Assembly (NCBI RefSeq): GCF_000190575.1
Contig: NC_015164.1
Location: 2,418,001 to 2,482,000 of the forward strand
Reading direction: 5' to 3'
Length of the DNA: 64,000 bases
From: Phocaeicola salanitronis DSM 18170
GTDB taxonomy: Bacteria > Bacteroidota > Bacteroidia > Bacteroidales > Bacteroidaceae
The notes under the pieces were generated by a model. That model did no database searches. It worked only from the letters and a program-made list of their open reading frames with translations, and had not been told where the DNA came from. Both the position numbers and the translations under genes were made by a program. How positions within the stretch are numbered: position 1 is the stretch's first letter; every line of letters begins with the position of its first letter. This document shows positions 44,838-53,257 of the stretch, one piece after another.

Positions 44838-45134
44838 ATGATATACAAGCTTCATATGTCACACTCCTTTTATAAATACGAATGTCCCGATTGTGGATAT
44901 ACCATAGATGGATTGTCAGAGGGTGGTAGGTTGTTCTCAGAATACAACTATATCCAACTTCAATGCCCTGCGTGTAAAAAGGTGGAGAGCATAAATGTCC
45001 CTTATGAAAAGGAACAAACCGGAGAATTTCCATTATCAGAATGTTGCAAAGTCAAGATGCAGAAATGGGATAAAAGTTGTCCCGTGTGTGGCAAGAAAAT
45101 GATTCAGGCAGTCCTATGGGATGATTTTTGTTAA
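44838..45134 (+). CDS. Zinc-ribbon protein, ~98 aa
   Basis: Two pairs of CxxC knuckles (YECPDCGY and LQCPACKK) plus a C-terminal pair (CCKVKM and CPVCGKK), so one or two zinc ribbons are likely. The start may be ATG 44838, ATG 44841 or the later M of MSHSFYKYECPDCG. No enzyme motif is visible. It belongs to the same run of small genes. Confidence 0.65.
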   Translation: MIYKLHMSHSFYKYECPDCGYTIDGLSEGGRLFSEYNYIQLQCPACKKVESINVPYEKEQTGEFPLSECCKVKMQKWDKSCPVCGKKMIQAVLWDDFC

Positions 45135-45212
45135 ACAATTAAACAAAACACTTTTTATCAATTAAGATAGAAAATAATTCGCTAATTTTGAATCCTAAAA
45201 ACTTGAATAAAT

Positions 45213-45782
45213 ATGATACCCAGAGAGTTTTATAAGGAATACATGCCACTTTATACCAAAGATTTTGATACGGAAATATACAGCACCATTCAACAATCTA
45301 ATAGTTATAGAATAGATATTAGATTTGATGAAAAGTTCAACAACTATGTTTATTTCTTTAAAATATTTGGCGTGAGTGGGAAACTTTTAACCATGAATGG
45401 ATGGACTTTAGTTAAAGCACGTTTCCAAAAGAATTGGTATGAGAATCTTAGTCCATACGTCACTATAAAAGATTCACAAGGAATAGTTCTTGATGACTAC
45501 CAATTAGAAATGCCGTTTGCTAAAACAGAACCTAACATCGGTGGAGAAATAGAAAATAGGCTGAGAGAAATATTCCATTTTATGAAATATATATCAAAAT
45601 TCCAAAGCCTTTATGATTTTGAAACAGTACATAAAACATCTCTTTCAAATATTGGTGATACAATACGCTTTTATTTAGAATGCTTGAAAATAAAAAACAG
45701 ATTACCGCAAGAAGCGCAAACCTACATAATAGACATAGTAAAAACAAGATTTGAGAATTATCTCAATGAAGCAAATAAATAG
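45213..45782 (+). CDS. Hypothetical protein, 189 aa
   Basis: No family recognised. Soluble, with YIDxx-type beta stretches (QSNSYRIDIRFDEKFNNYVY) and a helical tail (LPQEAQTYIIDIVKTRFENY). AT-rich cargo gene. Repeat module copy B lies after it. Confidence 0.62.
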   Translation: MIPREFYKEYMPLYTKDFDTEIYSTIQQSNSYRIDIRFDEKFNNYVYFFKIFGVSGKLLTMNGWTLVKARFQKNWYENLSPYVTIKDSQGIVLDDYQLEMPFAKTEPNIGGEIENRLREIFHFMKYISKFQSLYDFETVHKTSLSNIGDTIRFYLECLKIKNRLPQEAQTYIIDIVKTRFENYLNEANK

Positions 45783-45862
45783 GATACATTTATATGCAGA
45801 CAGCATAGACGAGCCTGCAAACGGAGAAATTGAGAAATACATACGAGTAACAGATAGGTAGT

Positions 45863-45924
45863 ACCTTTTTTGAAAGATACCCAATTTATAGGGAGTATCT
45901 GAAAAAAGTTATCTATCTTTACAT
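45863..45924. repeat. Repeat module copy B with promoter-like TATCTTTA
   Basis: TTTTTTGAAAGATACCC and GGGAGTATCTGAAAAAAG form an inverted repeat around AATTTATA. TATCTTTA follows at about 45914-45921. It sits just before the lipoprotein gene at 45,942. Confidence 0.7.
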
Positions 45925-45941
45925 GTTCAAATTAAAAACAG

Positions 45942-46706
45942 ATGAAAACAGCAATTACATTCATCTTTATATTAGCTTTATCCGCTTGCAGTGCCAAGCC
46001 TGATAAGGTTGCCAATCTCTTTACAAAAGAGGAACGGGAGCAGTATGTAAACACTTTATCTTTATATCTTCAAGCAGATTCCGGCTTGATTGCAGAAAGG
46101 AATCAGTTCTTCCAATTCCTATTGAAACACATAGATGCAGAAGAAAAGGATTCTGCTTATTACATGGAGAACATAGCCCATGTGGATTCAGTCATTCATG
46201 CGGCTATTGGATTAGTGGAACAGGGCAATATGGACAATTTGCTTACTTTACTTGAACAGGAAAGATACAATATCTATGCACACCCGTGCAACAACATAGA
46301 CAATGAGATTGCATTACACAATATGCTTATCCAACTCTATAACAAGGCTTATAAGGAGAACACGGATGAATACTACTCCAAAATTATAGATTTGGCAGAA
46401 TACAGCAAACTTCATATTCTTGGATTGCTTGATAATGAGCAGTACATACCATATTACATACATAACCTGACTTCTTTAGTAGATTTATATATGTGTGCCA
46501 ACCGTCATGCAGAAGCCATACGGACAGGCAAGGAGCTGTGCGAATTTACCAAGGATAAGAACAATAGCATACATATCAGGTGTGTCTTGTTATTGGGAAG
46601 CCTTTATAAAGAGTTAAATATGACAGAACAACAGGACAGTTGCATCAACAGCGTCAAGCATCTGCCTGAATTTGAAGCAATATATGATGATTATATGAAG
46701 CAATAA
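45942..46706 (+). CDS. Lipoprotein, 254 aa (TPR-like helical)
   Basis: Lipobox near ALSACSA after a short hydrophobic start. The rest is helical and repetitive (NMDNLLTLLEQERYNIYAH; LVDLYMCANRHAEAIRTGKE), as in TPR-like proteins. No family recognised. It is headed by repeat module copy B, so it may belong to one regulon with the HD gene at 47,716. Confidence 0.7.
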   Translation: MKTAITFIFILALSACSAKPDKVANLFTKEEREQYVNTLSLYLQADSGLIAERNQFFQFLLKHIDAEEKDSAYYMENIAHVDSVIHAAIGLVEQGNMDNLLTLLEQERYNIYAHPCNNIDNEIALHNMLIQLYNKAYKENTDEYYSKIIDLAEYSKLHILGLLDNEQYIPYYIHNLTSLVDLYMCANRHAEAIRTGKELCEFTKDKNNSIHIRCVLLLGSLYKELNMTEQQDSCINSVKHLPEFEAIYDDYMKQ

Positions 46707-46779
46707 AAGTTGTCTGATTTTTTCCTGCCACTCTTAAAAGAAGAAATGAGATAAGTTGAATTTTAGACAGTAAAACATC

Positions 46780-47625
46780 ATGAAAATAGTTCATATAGTT
46801 ACTATGTTTTTAATTGCAATGGCTTTCCTTAACCTTACAGGATGCAACAGGGCAAGTAAGTCAAACGATGAAAGACAAATAGATATTACCCTTGAAAGAG
46901 AAAGTACCAATTTTTGGGGGCATGGTACACGTTCTTTTATTTCAAACAATTTACCAAACGGTTATAAGGTTTCTGTTTTCTATAAAGAAGAGGACAACTT
47001 GTGCATTTGGCATTTCCAGCGAGGAGACAGCATTGACAGATATATTGCTGGACATAGGTTGCCATTGTCACTAAGTTTTAAATGCAATGCTGCTCTTTAT
47101 GATGAGAATTTGGATAAGCATTATGAGCCACTTGATACTACTCTGACACTAACCATTGATATTCCTATTGTCAAACAATTGGATATGGATGCTGCTGATG
47201 GCGACATCTGCTTCATGGATGTTAATTTTGACGGTCAAGAAGAGTTTATAATAGCCCATCCGGGATATAACCGTACATATTATGCCTGTTTTGATTTAGT
47301 GAATGGAGATGATTCTAATAGTGTTTGTCCCAGCTTTTTAACATCTATGGATGGTGAAGTGTACGGTAACTTGGTTGGTGGATTAAGTGGAAAAACAGAG
47401 TTTGACCATAAAAAGAAAATCATTCATGTCACAGAACAAATAGGCTGCTGTGAGAAAGTGGAAGCATGGGCTAAGCCTATCAAAGATATTGTGGATAATT
47501 CCATTGAAATTAGAATATTCAAGAAAGTAGAAAACGAGTATTGGATGAATGGAGAAGACCACATTATAACCTATCAATTAGTGAATGATTCTTTGAAACA
47601 AGTATCACATGAAATTATAAAATGA
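46780..47625 (+). CDS. Lipoprotein, 281 aa
   Basis: Signal and lipobox at MAFLNLTGCN. The mature part has a DxNxDGxE motif (MDVNFDGQEEFIIAHPGY), as in FG-GAP/VCBS-like or EF-hand-like calcium loops. No close family recognised. Repeat module copy C follows. Confidence 0.7.
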   Translation: MKIVHIVTMFLIAMAFLNLTGCNRASKSNDERQIDITLERESTNFWGHGTRSFISNNLPNGYKVSVFYKEEDNLCIWHFQRGDSIDRYIAGHRLPLSLSFKCNAALYDENLDKHYEPLDTTLTLTIDIPIVKQLDMDAADGDICFMDVNFDGQEEFIIAHPGYNRTYYACFDLVNGDDSNSVCPSFLTSMDGEVYGNLVGGLSGKTEFDHKKKIIHVTEQIGCCEKVEAWAKPIKDIVDNSIEIRIFKKVENEYWMNGEDHIITYQLVNDSLKQVSHEIIK

Positions 47626-47630
47626 CAAAA

Positions 47631-47692
47631 GGACATTTTTTGAAAGGAATCCAATTTATAGGGAGGAGTAGAAAAAAGTTCTCTATCTTTAT
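47631..47692. repeat. Repeat module copy C with promoter-like TATCTTTA
   Basis: TTTTTTGAAAGGAATCCAAT, TTATAGGGAGGAGTAG, AAAAAAGTTCTCTATCTTTA: same order and spacing as copy B (13 nt, then 7 nt). It lies just before the HD-domain gene. Confidence 0.7.
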
Positions 47693-47715
47693 AGTCTAAT
47701 TAAAACGTTCAGATT

Positions 47716-48402
47716 ATGTTCAAGTGGTTAAAGAAGAAAAAGACAGCCGTCCAAAAGAATGAAGTACGCCAAATGGCACTGCAAGCTCTTGTGCTACCTG
47801 AAATAGATATTGCAAAAGTGAAAGAATTTGCAATGAATGGTTGGGAACTTGGCGAAACACACGGTTTGCCTCATTGGCAAAGAGTGGAACGCAACGGAAT
47901 CATTTTAAGTACAGAAATACGCAACGGGATTTCATGCATCCGTGAAGATATAAATATGAAGGTAGTCCGCATGTTCGCCTACTTACACGATAAGTGCCGC
48001 TTGAATAATGGAGCGGATTTGGAGCATGGAATTAGAGCTGCTGACATGCTCCCTTCTATCAGAAGTACCATACTGCAAGACCTTACAGATGAAGACTTTT
48101 CATTATTGGAAATTGCTTGCAGATTACATACGACAGAATTACGGACAGGAAACCTGACTGTTGACACTTGTTTTGATGCTGACAGGCTGGATTTGGAGAG
48201 GGTAGGCATTATTCCATTCCATAATAAAATGGCTACTGCGAATGGGAAATATTGGGCTATGCACTTAGACGAATTTCATCAAATAATATTTTCCTTACAG
48301 ATAGCATTGCTGGAAGAACAGACTATAAAGAATCCATACTTAAAGAAGAATGTGGACGCAACAAAAATTCTAATTCATGAAACTATCTCAAACACGACTT
48401 AA
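47716..48402 (+). CDS. HD-domain phosphohydrolase-like protein
   Basis: 228 residues. The metal-binding His/Asp set is visible: ETHGLPHWQRVERNG, then FAYLHDKCRLNNG (HD), later CRLHTTELR and CFDADRLDLERVGI (Asp). HD proteins of this size hydrolyse nucleotides or phosphates. The N-terminus is basic (KWLKKKKTAVQK). Its tail overlaps the AbiE-type toxin gene in opposite orientation by 20 bp. Confidence 0.8.
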   Translation: MFKWLKKKKTAVQKNEVRQMALQALVLPEIDIAKVKEFAMNGWELGETHGLPHWQRVERNGIILSTEIRNGISCIREDINMKVVRMFAYLHDKCRLNNGADLEHGIRAADMLPSIRSTILQDLTDEDFSLLEIACRLHTTELRTGNLTVDTCFDADRLDLERVGIIPFHNKMATANGKYWAMHLDEFHQIIFSLQIALLEEQTIKNPYLKKNVDATKILIHETISNTT

Positions 48403-49021
48403 TATAATCTTCTATTTCTTTGGCGGTGACAGCATATACAGGTGCAAGTTGTTCAAAATGAGCATCCCTTGTGAAACGATTACCATTGGTCAGCATAGCA
48501 AGCAGGTTCTTGGATTTAAGCCGATGTCCTGAATAAGTAAGTGCCAAAGATATTAGTTCATGAATAGAAACGCCAGACTTTAGGATGGAGTAAATATCAT
48601 AATAGTCACGAAAATTACTCCTGCGCAACATCACCTCCATCTTCATTGCTCCAATGGCTTTCACGTCAGCTAATCGTACATGATTCAAGTAATCCACAGG
48701 CTTATCAACCGGAGAATACTTGGGACAGGCATAGAAAGAGAATTTTACTCCAGCCATCACATACTCCACATGGTCTATATCCAAAATGTCTTTATGCTGG
48801 ATTTCGCCAACAGTGGCAAGTTCTTTCTCTATCTGATGCCATGCCACTTCCATCTTTTCAGCTTTGGAAGTCCGCCATTTCATAAAGTCCAAATCTTCAC
48901 TCCGACGTGTACCTATCTGCAAGGACAAGGCAGTACCACCCACCAAAAGATAGGGCTTGATGCAGTCTAATTTAGAAACTGCTTCAAAGATTTGTTGAGT
49001 GTGTGGTGCTAAACCTTTCAT
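48383..49021 (-). CDS. AbiEii-type nucleotidyltransferase toxin
   Basis: 212 residues with the nucleotidyltransferase motif LLVGGTALSLQIGTRRSEDL (G-G-T-A-L and S-x-DLDF), later RLADVKAIGAMKMEVMLRRS and RDYYDIYSILKSG. AbiEii toxins of the AbiE system modify RNA or proteins and abort phage infection. The antitoxin-like gene ends at 49018, so the two overlap by four bases (ATGA). Confidence 0.85.
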   Translation of the reverse strand: MKGLAPHTQQIFEAVSKLDCIKPYLLVGGTALSLQIGTRRSEDLDFMKWRTSKAEKMEVAWHQIEKELATVGEIQHKDILDIDHVEYVMAGVKFSFYACPKYSPVDKPVDYLNHVRLADVKAIGAMKMEVMLRRSNFRDYYDIYSILKSGVSIHELISLALTYSGHRLKSKNLLAMLTNGNRFTRDAHFEQLAPVYAVTAKEIEDYIKSCLR

Positions 49022-49350
49022 GCAAACATCTTATTGAGGTGACGGGTAGCCATAGACTTTATATAGGCATCCGGTTTCTTTGCTTTGAAATAGTACCAAG
49101 CAAAGAAGCGGTTCAACGTGTAGAGATATTCCTCTTGCGGAATAAGATAATCCAGCCATACCTGCTTTATCTTCTTAAAAGGATAAATCAGAAAAAGCTG
49201 GTTGATTTCATCCAAGTCAAGATGCAACAAGGTCTTTTCAATCAACATATCATCGGGAATATCCTTGATTGAATCCTCATTGTACGACCAAAAGCAATGC
49301 TCCTGCTTCAGCTTCGCCAACAGTTCTTGTTTGATTGCATCACTTGACAT
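49018..49350 (-). CDS. Putative cognate antitoxin of the AbiEii-like toxin
   Basis: 110 residues, soluble (ELLAKLKQEHCFWSYNEDSI; HLDLDEINQLFLIYPFKKIK; WLDYLIPQEEYLYTLNRFFA). It resembles the short DUF6922-type partner found before AbiEii toxins in Bacteroides. Four-base overlap and same direction as the toxin support the pairing. Confidence 0.7.
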   Translation of the reverse strand: MSSDAIKQELLAKLKQEHCFWSYNEDSIKDIPDDMLIEKTLLHLDLDEINQLFLIYPFKKIKQVWLDYLIPQEEYLYTLNRFFAWYYFKAKKPDAYIKSMATRHLNKMFA

Positions 49351-49505
49351 AACACATTCTTTTAGAATACTACAAAATTAGTGATTATTCCTATTGAGAA
49401 CAAATAAAAAGGTGAGAATGTTGCGCATATCTTATCATCAGATTTATTCTATCTTGATTTACAGGAAAAAGTAAGTGCATCTACCTAAACAATAAGCCAT
49501 TATCA

Positions 49506-49536
49506 TTGCATAAACCCATAAGAATGACTATCTTTG
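49506..49536 (+). promoter_or_regulatory. Promoter reading into the second tRNA copy
   Basis: TTG (49506-49508), exactly 20 nt, TATCTTTG (49529-49536), about 80 bp before the tRNA. It belongs to the right end of element 1. The rest of the 49351-49616 gap holds no ORF. Confidence 0.65.
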
Positions 49537-49549
49537 CAACAAGAACGAA

Positions 49550-49570
49550 TGTTTACCGCTGGTTTACCGA
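49550..49570 (+). repeat. Right-end paired repeats of element 1 (arm sites)
   Basis: TGTTTACCGC at 49550-49559 and GGTTTACCGA at 49561-49570, 11 bp apart. Next to the tRNA there is also a TTTGCAA-ACGC-TTGCAAA palindrome (49599-49616), which may be the strand-exchange region. Confidence 0.7.
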
Positions 49571-49616
49571 TGCGTTCTTATAAGAGTTCATTAACAGGTT
49601 TGCAAACGCTTGCAAA

Positions 49617-49722
49617 GGACTTGTAGCTCAGTTGGTTGCATAGGAAAGCGCAGCTTTTCTATGCCGTAGAGAGCAACAGACTCATAATCTGGAGGTCCCA
49701 GGTTCAAGCCCTGGCTGGTCCA
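49617..49722 (+). tRNA. Second CAT-anticodon tRNA copy with a 32-nt hairpin in the D-loop
   Basis: All 74 bases of the first tRNA are repeated, but a 32-nt insertion (49638-49669) follows GTTGGTT in the D-loop. The insert folds as GCATAGGAAAGC, GCA, GCTTTTCTATGC (11 Watson-Crick pairs and one G-U) plus CGTAG. The tRNA would be defective unless the insert is tolerated or removed. It forms the boundary between elements 1 and 2. Confidence 0.75.
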
Positions 49723-49732
49723 CAAAGAAAAT

Positions 49733-49776
49733 CAAGCACTTACGAGAAATCGCAGGTGCTTTTTTCTTTATTTGCG
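49733..49776 (+). terminator. Terminator after the second tRNA copy
   Basis: AAGCAC and GTGCTT pair around a 20-nt loop, followed by TTTTC. Confidence 0.6.
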
Positions 49777-49820
49777 TAAACAATGCGTAAACAAACGGTT
49801 TGAGTTGGCTTTGTTTACGC
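49774..49820. repeat. Left-end GCGTAAACA repeats of element 2
   Basis: Direct copies at 49774-49782 and 49785-49793 and an inverted copy TGTTTACGC at 49812-49820. The 11-bp step equals that of element 1. The rest of the 49723-50324 gap (602 bp) holds a structured-looking GC-richer stretch (49970-50215) with only doubtful short frames. Confidence 0.65.
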
Positions 49821-50324
49821 ATAGAATTTCCGTGAAACTCCGTGCAATCCTATAACACATTCACTAAGATATGTTGTTAGTGTGATGATACTTGGCGGTT
49901 AAATAAACTCAAATACATTCCATTTATATCTGATTTATAGAATAATATTGTATTTTTGTATCGCGTAATGCATTTGTGGCAAGCCATGACCTTGGTGGTG
50001 CTCTTTCTTGAAAAAGGAAAGTGAGTTTGCCAAACCATCGTGGGAGGGTTATTCCATTCCGATGAATCAATGCGTAGAGGGAGTGCCAGTCGGAGGGTAC
50101 TCTATGACAAACGAAACGCGAGAGTTGCTTCAGGGGTTGAGACCGATTAGCATAAGCCCGGTTACCAGTCAGCGACAGAAGACAACGAGATTGCACCGCT
50201 GCATATAACGACAATGTTTTTATCCGTCTGAGGGTAGGGACTCTGTGGTTATATGCAGTGTTTTGTATATGTATGCCTCACATTGCAAAGCGTCTGTATT
50301 CAGAGGTTATGTTGAACATAAACA

Positions 50325-51827
50325 ATGAATGCAATGGAAAAACTGACAAAGTCTCTGTCGCTTTTCAAGGAACGGAATTGTTCTGTTTCTATCGTGTTGG
50401 ATTCACGCACTCGCAGGAAAAACGCGTGCGAGTTTCCGTTATCTCTCCGTTTCACGATAGACCGCAAGTGCTTTTATCTTACCGTTGGAAGTTCTTTCAC
50501 AGAAAAGAAGTTCTCAGACATTTGTAATGCAACTAAATGCAAGAGTGAGAACTACAGACTTCAAAAAGAGTGGAAAGACACCTTTGTTCCCAAATACAAA
50601 GAAATTCTGATGAATTTGAACAAGGGCGGCATCCTGACTTTTGAAATGGTGCGTCAATGTATCATGGGCGATGGAACGGTGCTATCCCATGAGGGGACAA
50701 CTACACCGCAATCCTTTATTGGTATATGGGAACTGATTATTCATGAGCTGCGCACAAACGATGGAGGTACGCGTTTTACTACGGCAGAGAGCTATGAATG
50801 TGCGCTCAAGTCATTCCGAAAGATACTCGGCACGGATATGGTCAAAGGATTCTGCATCAGTGCTGCGGAAATCCAAAAATGGAAAGAGGGCATGCACAAT
50901 GGAGTAAAAGATAAGAACGGGGCGATAGTTGGGAAAATCAGTGATACAACAGCGGGAATCTATCTGCGTTGTTGCCGTGCTGTGTGGAATCGCTGCATAC
51001 ACGAAGGCTTCCTAAAAGACGTTCCTTATCCTTTCTCCAATAAGAAAGAGAAAGGGCTTGTGAGCATTCCCAAGAGTGCGAAGCGCAAGCAGAGCTTCTT
51101 GAACGTCAGTCAGATGACGGAACTATATAACCTTTTCGTCTCAAAGAAATATCCCGAACATTGGCCGGAAGAATATACCAAACGTGCTCATTACTCATTG
51201 GGACTGTTTCTTGCTCAATATCTATGCAATGGTTTCAATATGGCTGATGCAGGGCGATTGACTTACGATAACTATTATTACCAGACGGATGGCAAGGCTT
51301 TCCGTTTCAACCGAAAGAAAACTTCCCGAAGGAGTGCTGACGGTTCAGAGGTAATCGTTCCTATCATCCCTCCTTTACAATATGTGTTGGATGAAGTGGC
51401 AGCACCTCCTACCCGGGGTGGTTTGGTTTTCCCTCATATATTAAAAGGTGCGGAAACAGAAGAGTTGCGCCGTAAATATACCATGCAGGAAAACTCAAAC
51501 GTAAAAGACCGTGTTATTAAAATATGCCATGAAGCACTACATTGGGACAAATCCATCTGCCCGTCCGGTACATGGTGCCGACACTCGTTTGCCACCAACC
51601 TGCATAATGCGGGAGTAGACATGGATTATATCTCTGAAAGCATGGGACACGCATCTTCAGATCATGCAATCACCCAAATATACATTGAGCATTATCCTCT
51701 GGACATACAAATGGAGAATAACTCGAAACTGTTGAATCTGGCAAAGACCTCTGAAAGGGATTTTTTATTGGCAAAACTGACTAGTATGTCGACAGAAGAG
51801 TTGGCTAAATTGTTTACACGACTATAA
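50325..51827 (+). CDS. Tyrosine integrase of element 2
   Basis: 500 residues, longer than the first integrase. N-terminal arm-type domain (TRRKNACEFPLSLRFTIDRK), core-binding domain, catalytic domain. As in element 1 the first catalytic Arg is absent: YLCNGFNMADAGRLTYDNY. The second motif is TWCRHSFATNLHNAG (His of HxxR is Thr) and the end is MGHASSDHAITQIYIEHYP with the Tyr nucleophile. It reads away from the tRNA. The next gene starts 13 bp after it. Confidence 0.9.
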   Translation: MNAMEKLTKSLSLFKERNCSVSIVLDSRTRRKNACEFPLSLRFTIDRKCFYLTVGSSFTEKKFSDICNATKCKSENYRLQKEWKDTFVPKYKEILMNLNKGGILTFEMVRQCIMGDGTVLSHEGTTTPQSFIGIWELIIHELRTNDGGTRFTTAESYECALKSFRKILGTDMVKGFCISAAEIQKWKEGMHNGVKDKNGAIVGKISDTTAGIYLRCCRAVWNRCIHEGFLKDVPYPFSNKKEKGLVSIPKSAKRKQSFLNVSQMTELYNLFVSKKYPEHWPEEYTKRAHYSLGLFLAQYLCNGFNMADAGRLTYDNYYYQTDGKAFRFNRKKTSRRSADGSEVIVPIIPPLQYVLDEVAAPPTRGGLVFPHILKGAETEELRRKYTMQENSNVKDRVIKICHEALHWDKSICPSGTWCRHSFATNLHNAGVDMDYISESMGHASSDHAITQIYIEHYPLDIQMENNSKLLNLAKTSERDFLLAKLTSMSTEELAKLFTRL

Positions 51828-51840
51828 AACAGCTTGAAAC

Positions 51841-53076
51841 ATGTTCATAGAGAGAATAAAAGACTACTTCACAAGGAAGGATTGCGCTGATATGGCTATC
51901 CGTACTTGGAAATCTGCCAATGAAGAATTATATGCCGATTTCTGCAAACGTATGGATGCTGTAGGCAAGGGAAACTTATCTGTTTTGATGGATATGTGTC
52001 AGATGATGCAGGAATGTACGCCGCCAGAAGCCTTGATGCTGTATAATTGGCTTTCTGATTTCAGCGGTAAAAATGTACAGCATATCGCCAACCAACAATG
52101 GGCTGGCAAGTATACAGATATTATAGCCCATTGCATCACCAACAAACGGCTGTGGATAGGTGTCAACGTAAAAACGGGTACGGTAGAGCTGCTTACATCC
52201 CCAAAGTCGGAGTTACTGATGGTTCATTCCGAGACACCTATTGAAATTTGGAATCGTCTGCCCCAAGGAACGAAATCCTATTTGATAGGGCAATTGGATA
52301 TACTTATGAGGAATAGCAAAGGATGCTATCTGTTGAGCAAGCTGGAAAGGAATATGGTGTACCAGTCCCTCGTGTATGTCTTCCGAATCATTTTCCTGTC
52401 CCATGCCGTATTTGTTGGCGAGATTATGGCAAACCTGTACGACTATATGATGGAGAAGAAGGAGGCTTTAGCTTATTGCATGTACTATTTCGTGGTATTT
52501 GACCACGGCCTTTCACGTATGGCTAAATTGCTCGACCGTATGCTTAACAGTGGAGAGGTTGACAATGGCGATATGATTCTGATAAAATCATGTGTTACCA
52601 TACTTGTCAATGGAAGTATAGAGATGGGCACAGAAACCAAAGCGGATTGGGAAGATACAGTAGAAGCCTGTAATCCGGAAATCTGGAAAGAAGTGATGTT
52701 TGCCTTGCGAAAAGTCAAAGGCAGACGTGGGAACAAAAAGGTTATGCAATCATTGGATGATATCCTCGTTGGGAACAAGGAACGAATCAAGCAGGGCATC
52801 CACTCATTTCTTGAAGAGAACACAGAGGACATAAGCCTTGCTTATCTGTTGAAGTCGTTGGTTAATGCGGGTAGAATAAAGGCATCTACAAGATACATGA
52901 CATTCCATCGTGCCATAGAACAATTTTCCAAAAGACATTATGGACACGATATACCACAGAAGCGATATGGCGAAATCAAGGATATGACTTTGGACTCACC
53001 ACAAAAAGGAAGCAGTTATGCTAAGGCAAAACGAACAATAGACCGATGGACGAACTATTTTGCCAAGAACGGGTAG
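51841..53076 (+). CDS. Mobile-element protein, 411 aa, of unknown function
   Basis: Soluble helix-rich protein directly after the integrase (MFIERIKDYFTRKDCADMAI; EALMLYNWLSDFSGKNVQHI; GSSYAKAKRTIDRWTNYFA at the end). This position and size match the second gene of NBU-type elements (possibly the DUF6043 group; from memory). A role in excision or integration control is plausible. Confidence 0.65.
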   Translation: MFIERIKDYFTRKDCADMAIRTWKSANEELYADFCKRMDAVGKGNLSVLMDMCQMMQECTPPEALMLYNWLSDFSGKNVQHIANQQWAGKYTDIIAHCITNKRLWIGVNVKTGTVELLTSPKSELLMVHSETPIEIWNRLPQGTKSYLIGQLDILMRNSKGCYLLSKLERNMVYQSLVYVFRIIFLSHAVFVGEIMANLYDYMMEKKEALAYCMYYFVVFDHGLSRMAKLLDRMLNSGEVDNGDMILIKSCVTILVNGSIEMGTETKADWEDTVEACNPEIWKEVMFALRKVKGRRGNKKVMQSLDDILVGNKERIKQGIHSFLEENTEDISLAYLLKSLVNAGRIKASTRYMTFHRAIEQFSKRHYGHDIPQKRYGEIKDMTLDSPQKGSSYAKAKRTIDRWTNYFAKNG

Positions 53077-53257
53077 TTGGGAAATCCGGCTATTCGCAAT
53101 ACTCATCTGCAAACATCTGTTGGAAAACGGTCGGTAAAATTAAGCTATAAATAAACCGACCGATACGCAGAGTTTCATACACTACTTTTGCTTGTGATAT
53201 CGGTTTTACAGAGTTGAACCGAGGCTTAAAATGTCTAATAACTAAACAAGTAAAAGT

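Larger units (their letters stand above)
34428..49616. mobile_element. Integrative element 1, between two copies of the CAT-anticodon tRNA
   Basis: The left limit is the 3' end of the tRNA at 34,427 and the right limit is a second tRNA copy from 49,617. An integrase is the first gene. Paired repeats TGTTTACCGC lie 11 bp apart at both ends (34543/34554 and 49550/49561), as expected for integrase arm sites. The GC content drops compared with the chromosome. No relaxase or conjugation genes are seen, so it may depend on helpers or be immobile. Cargo includes ParB-like, radical-SAM, helicase, HD and AbiE-type proteins. Confidence 0.75.

Noticed and set aside
50008..50208. 66-codon frame before the element 2 integrase
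   Set aside because: Only a TTG start, no ribosome site and no recognised family. A conserved short peptide cannot be ruled out.
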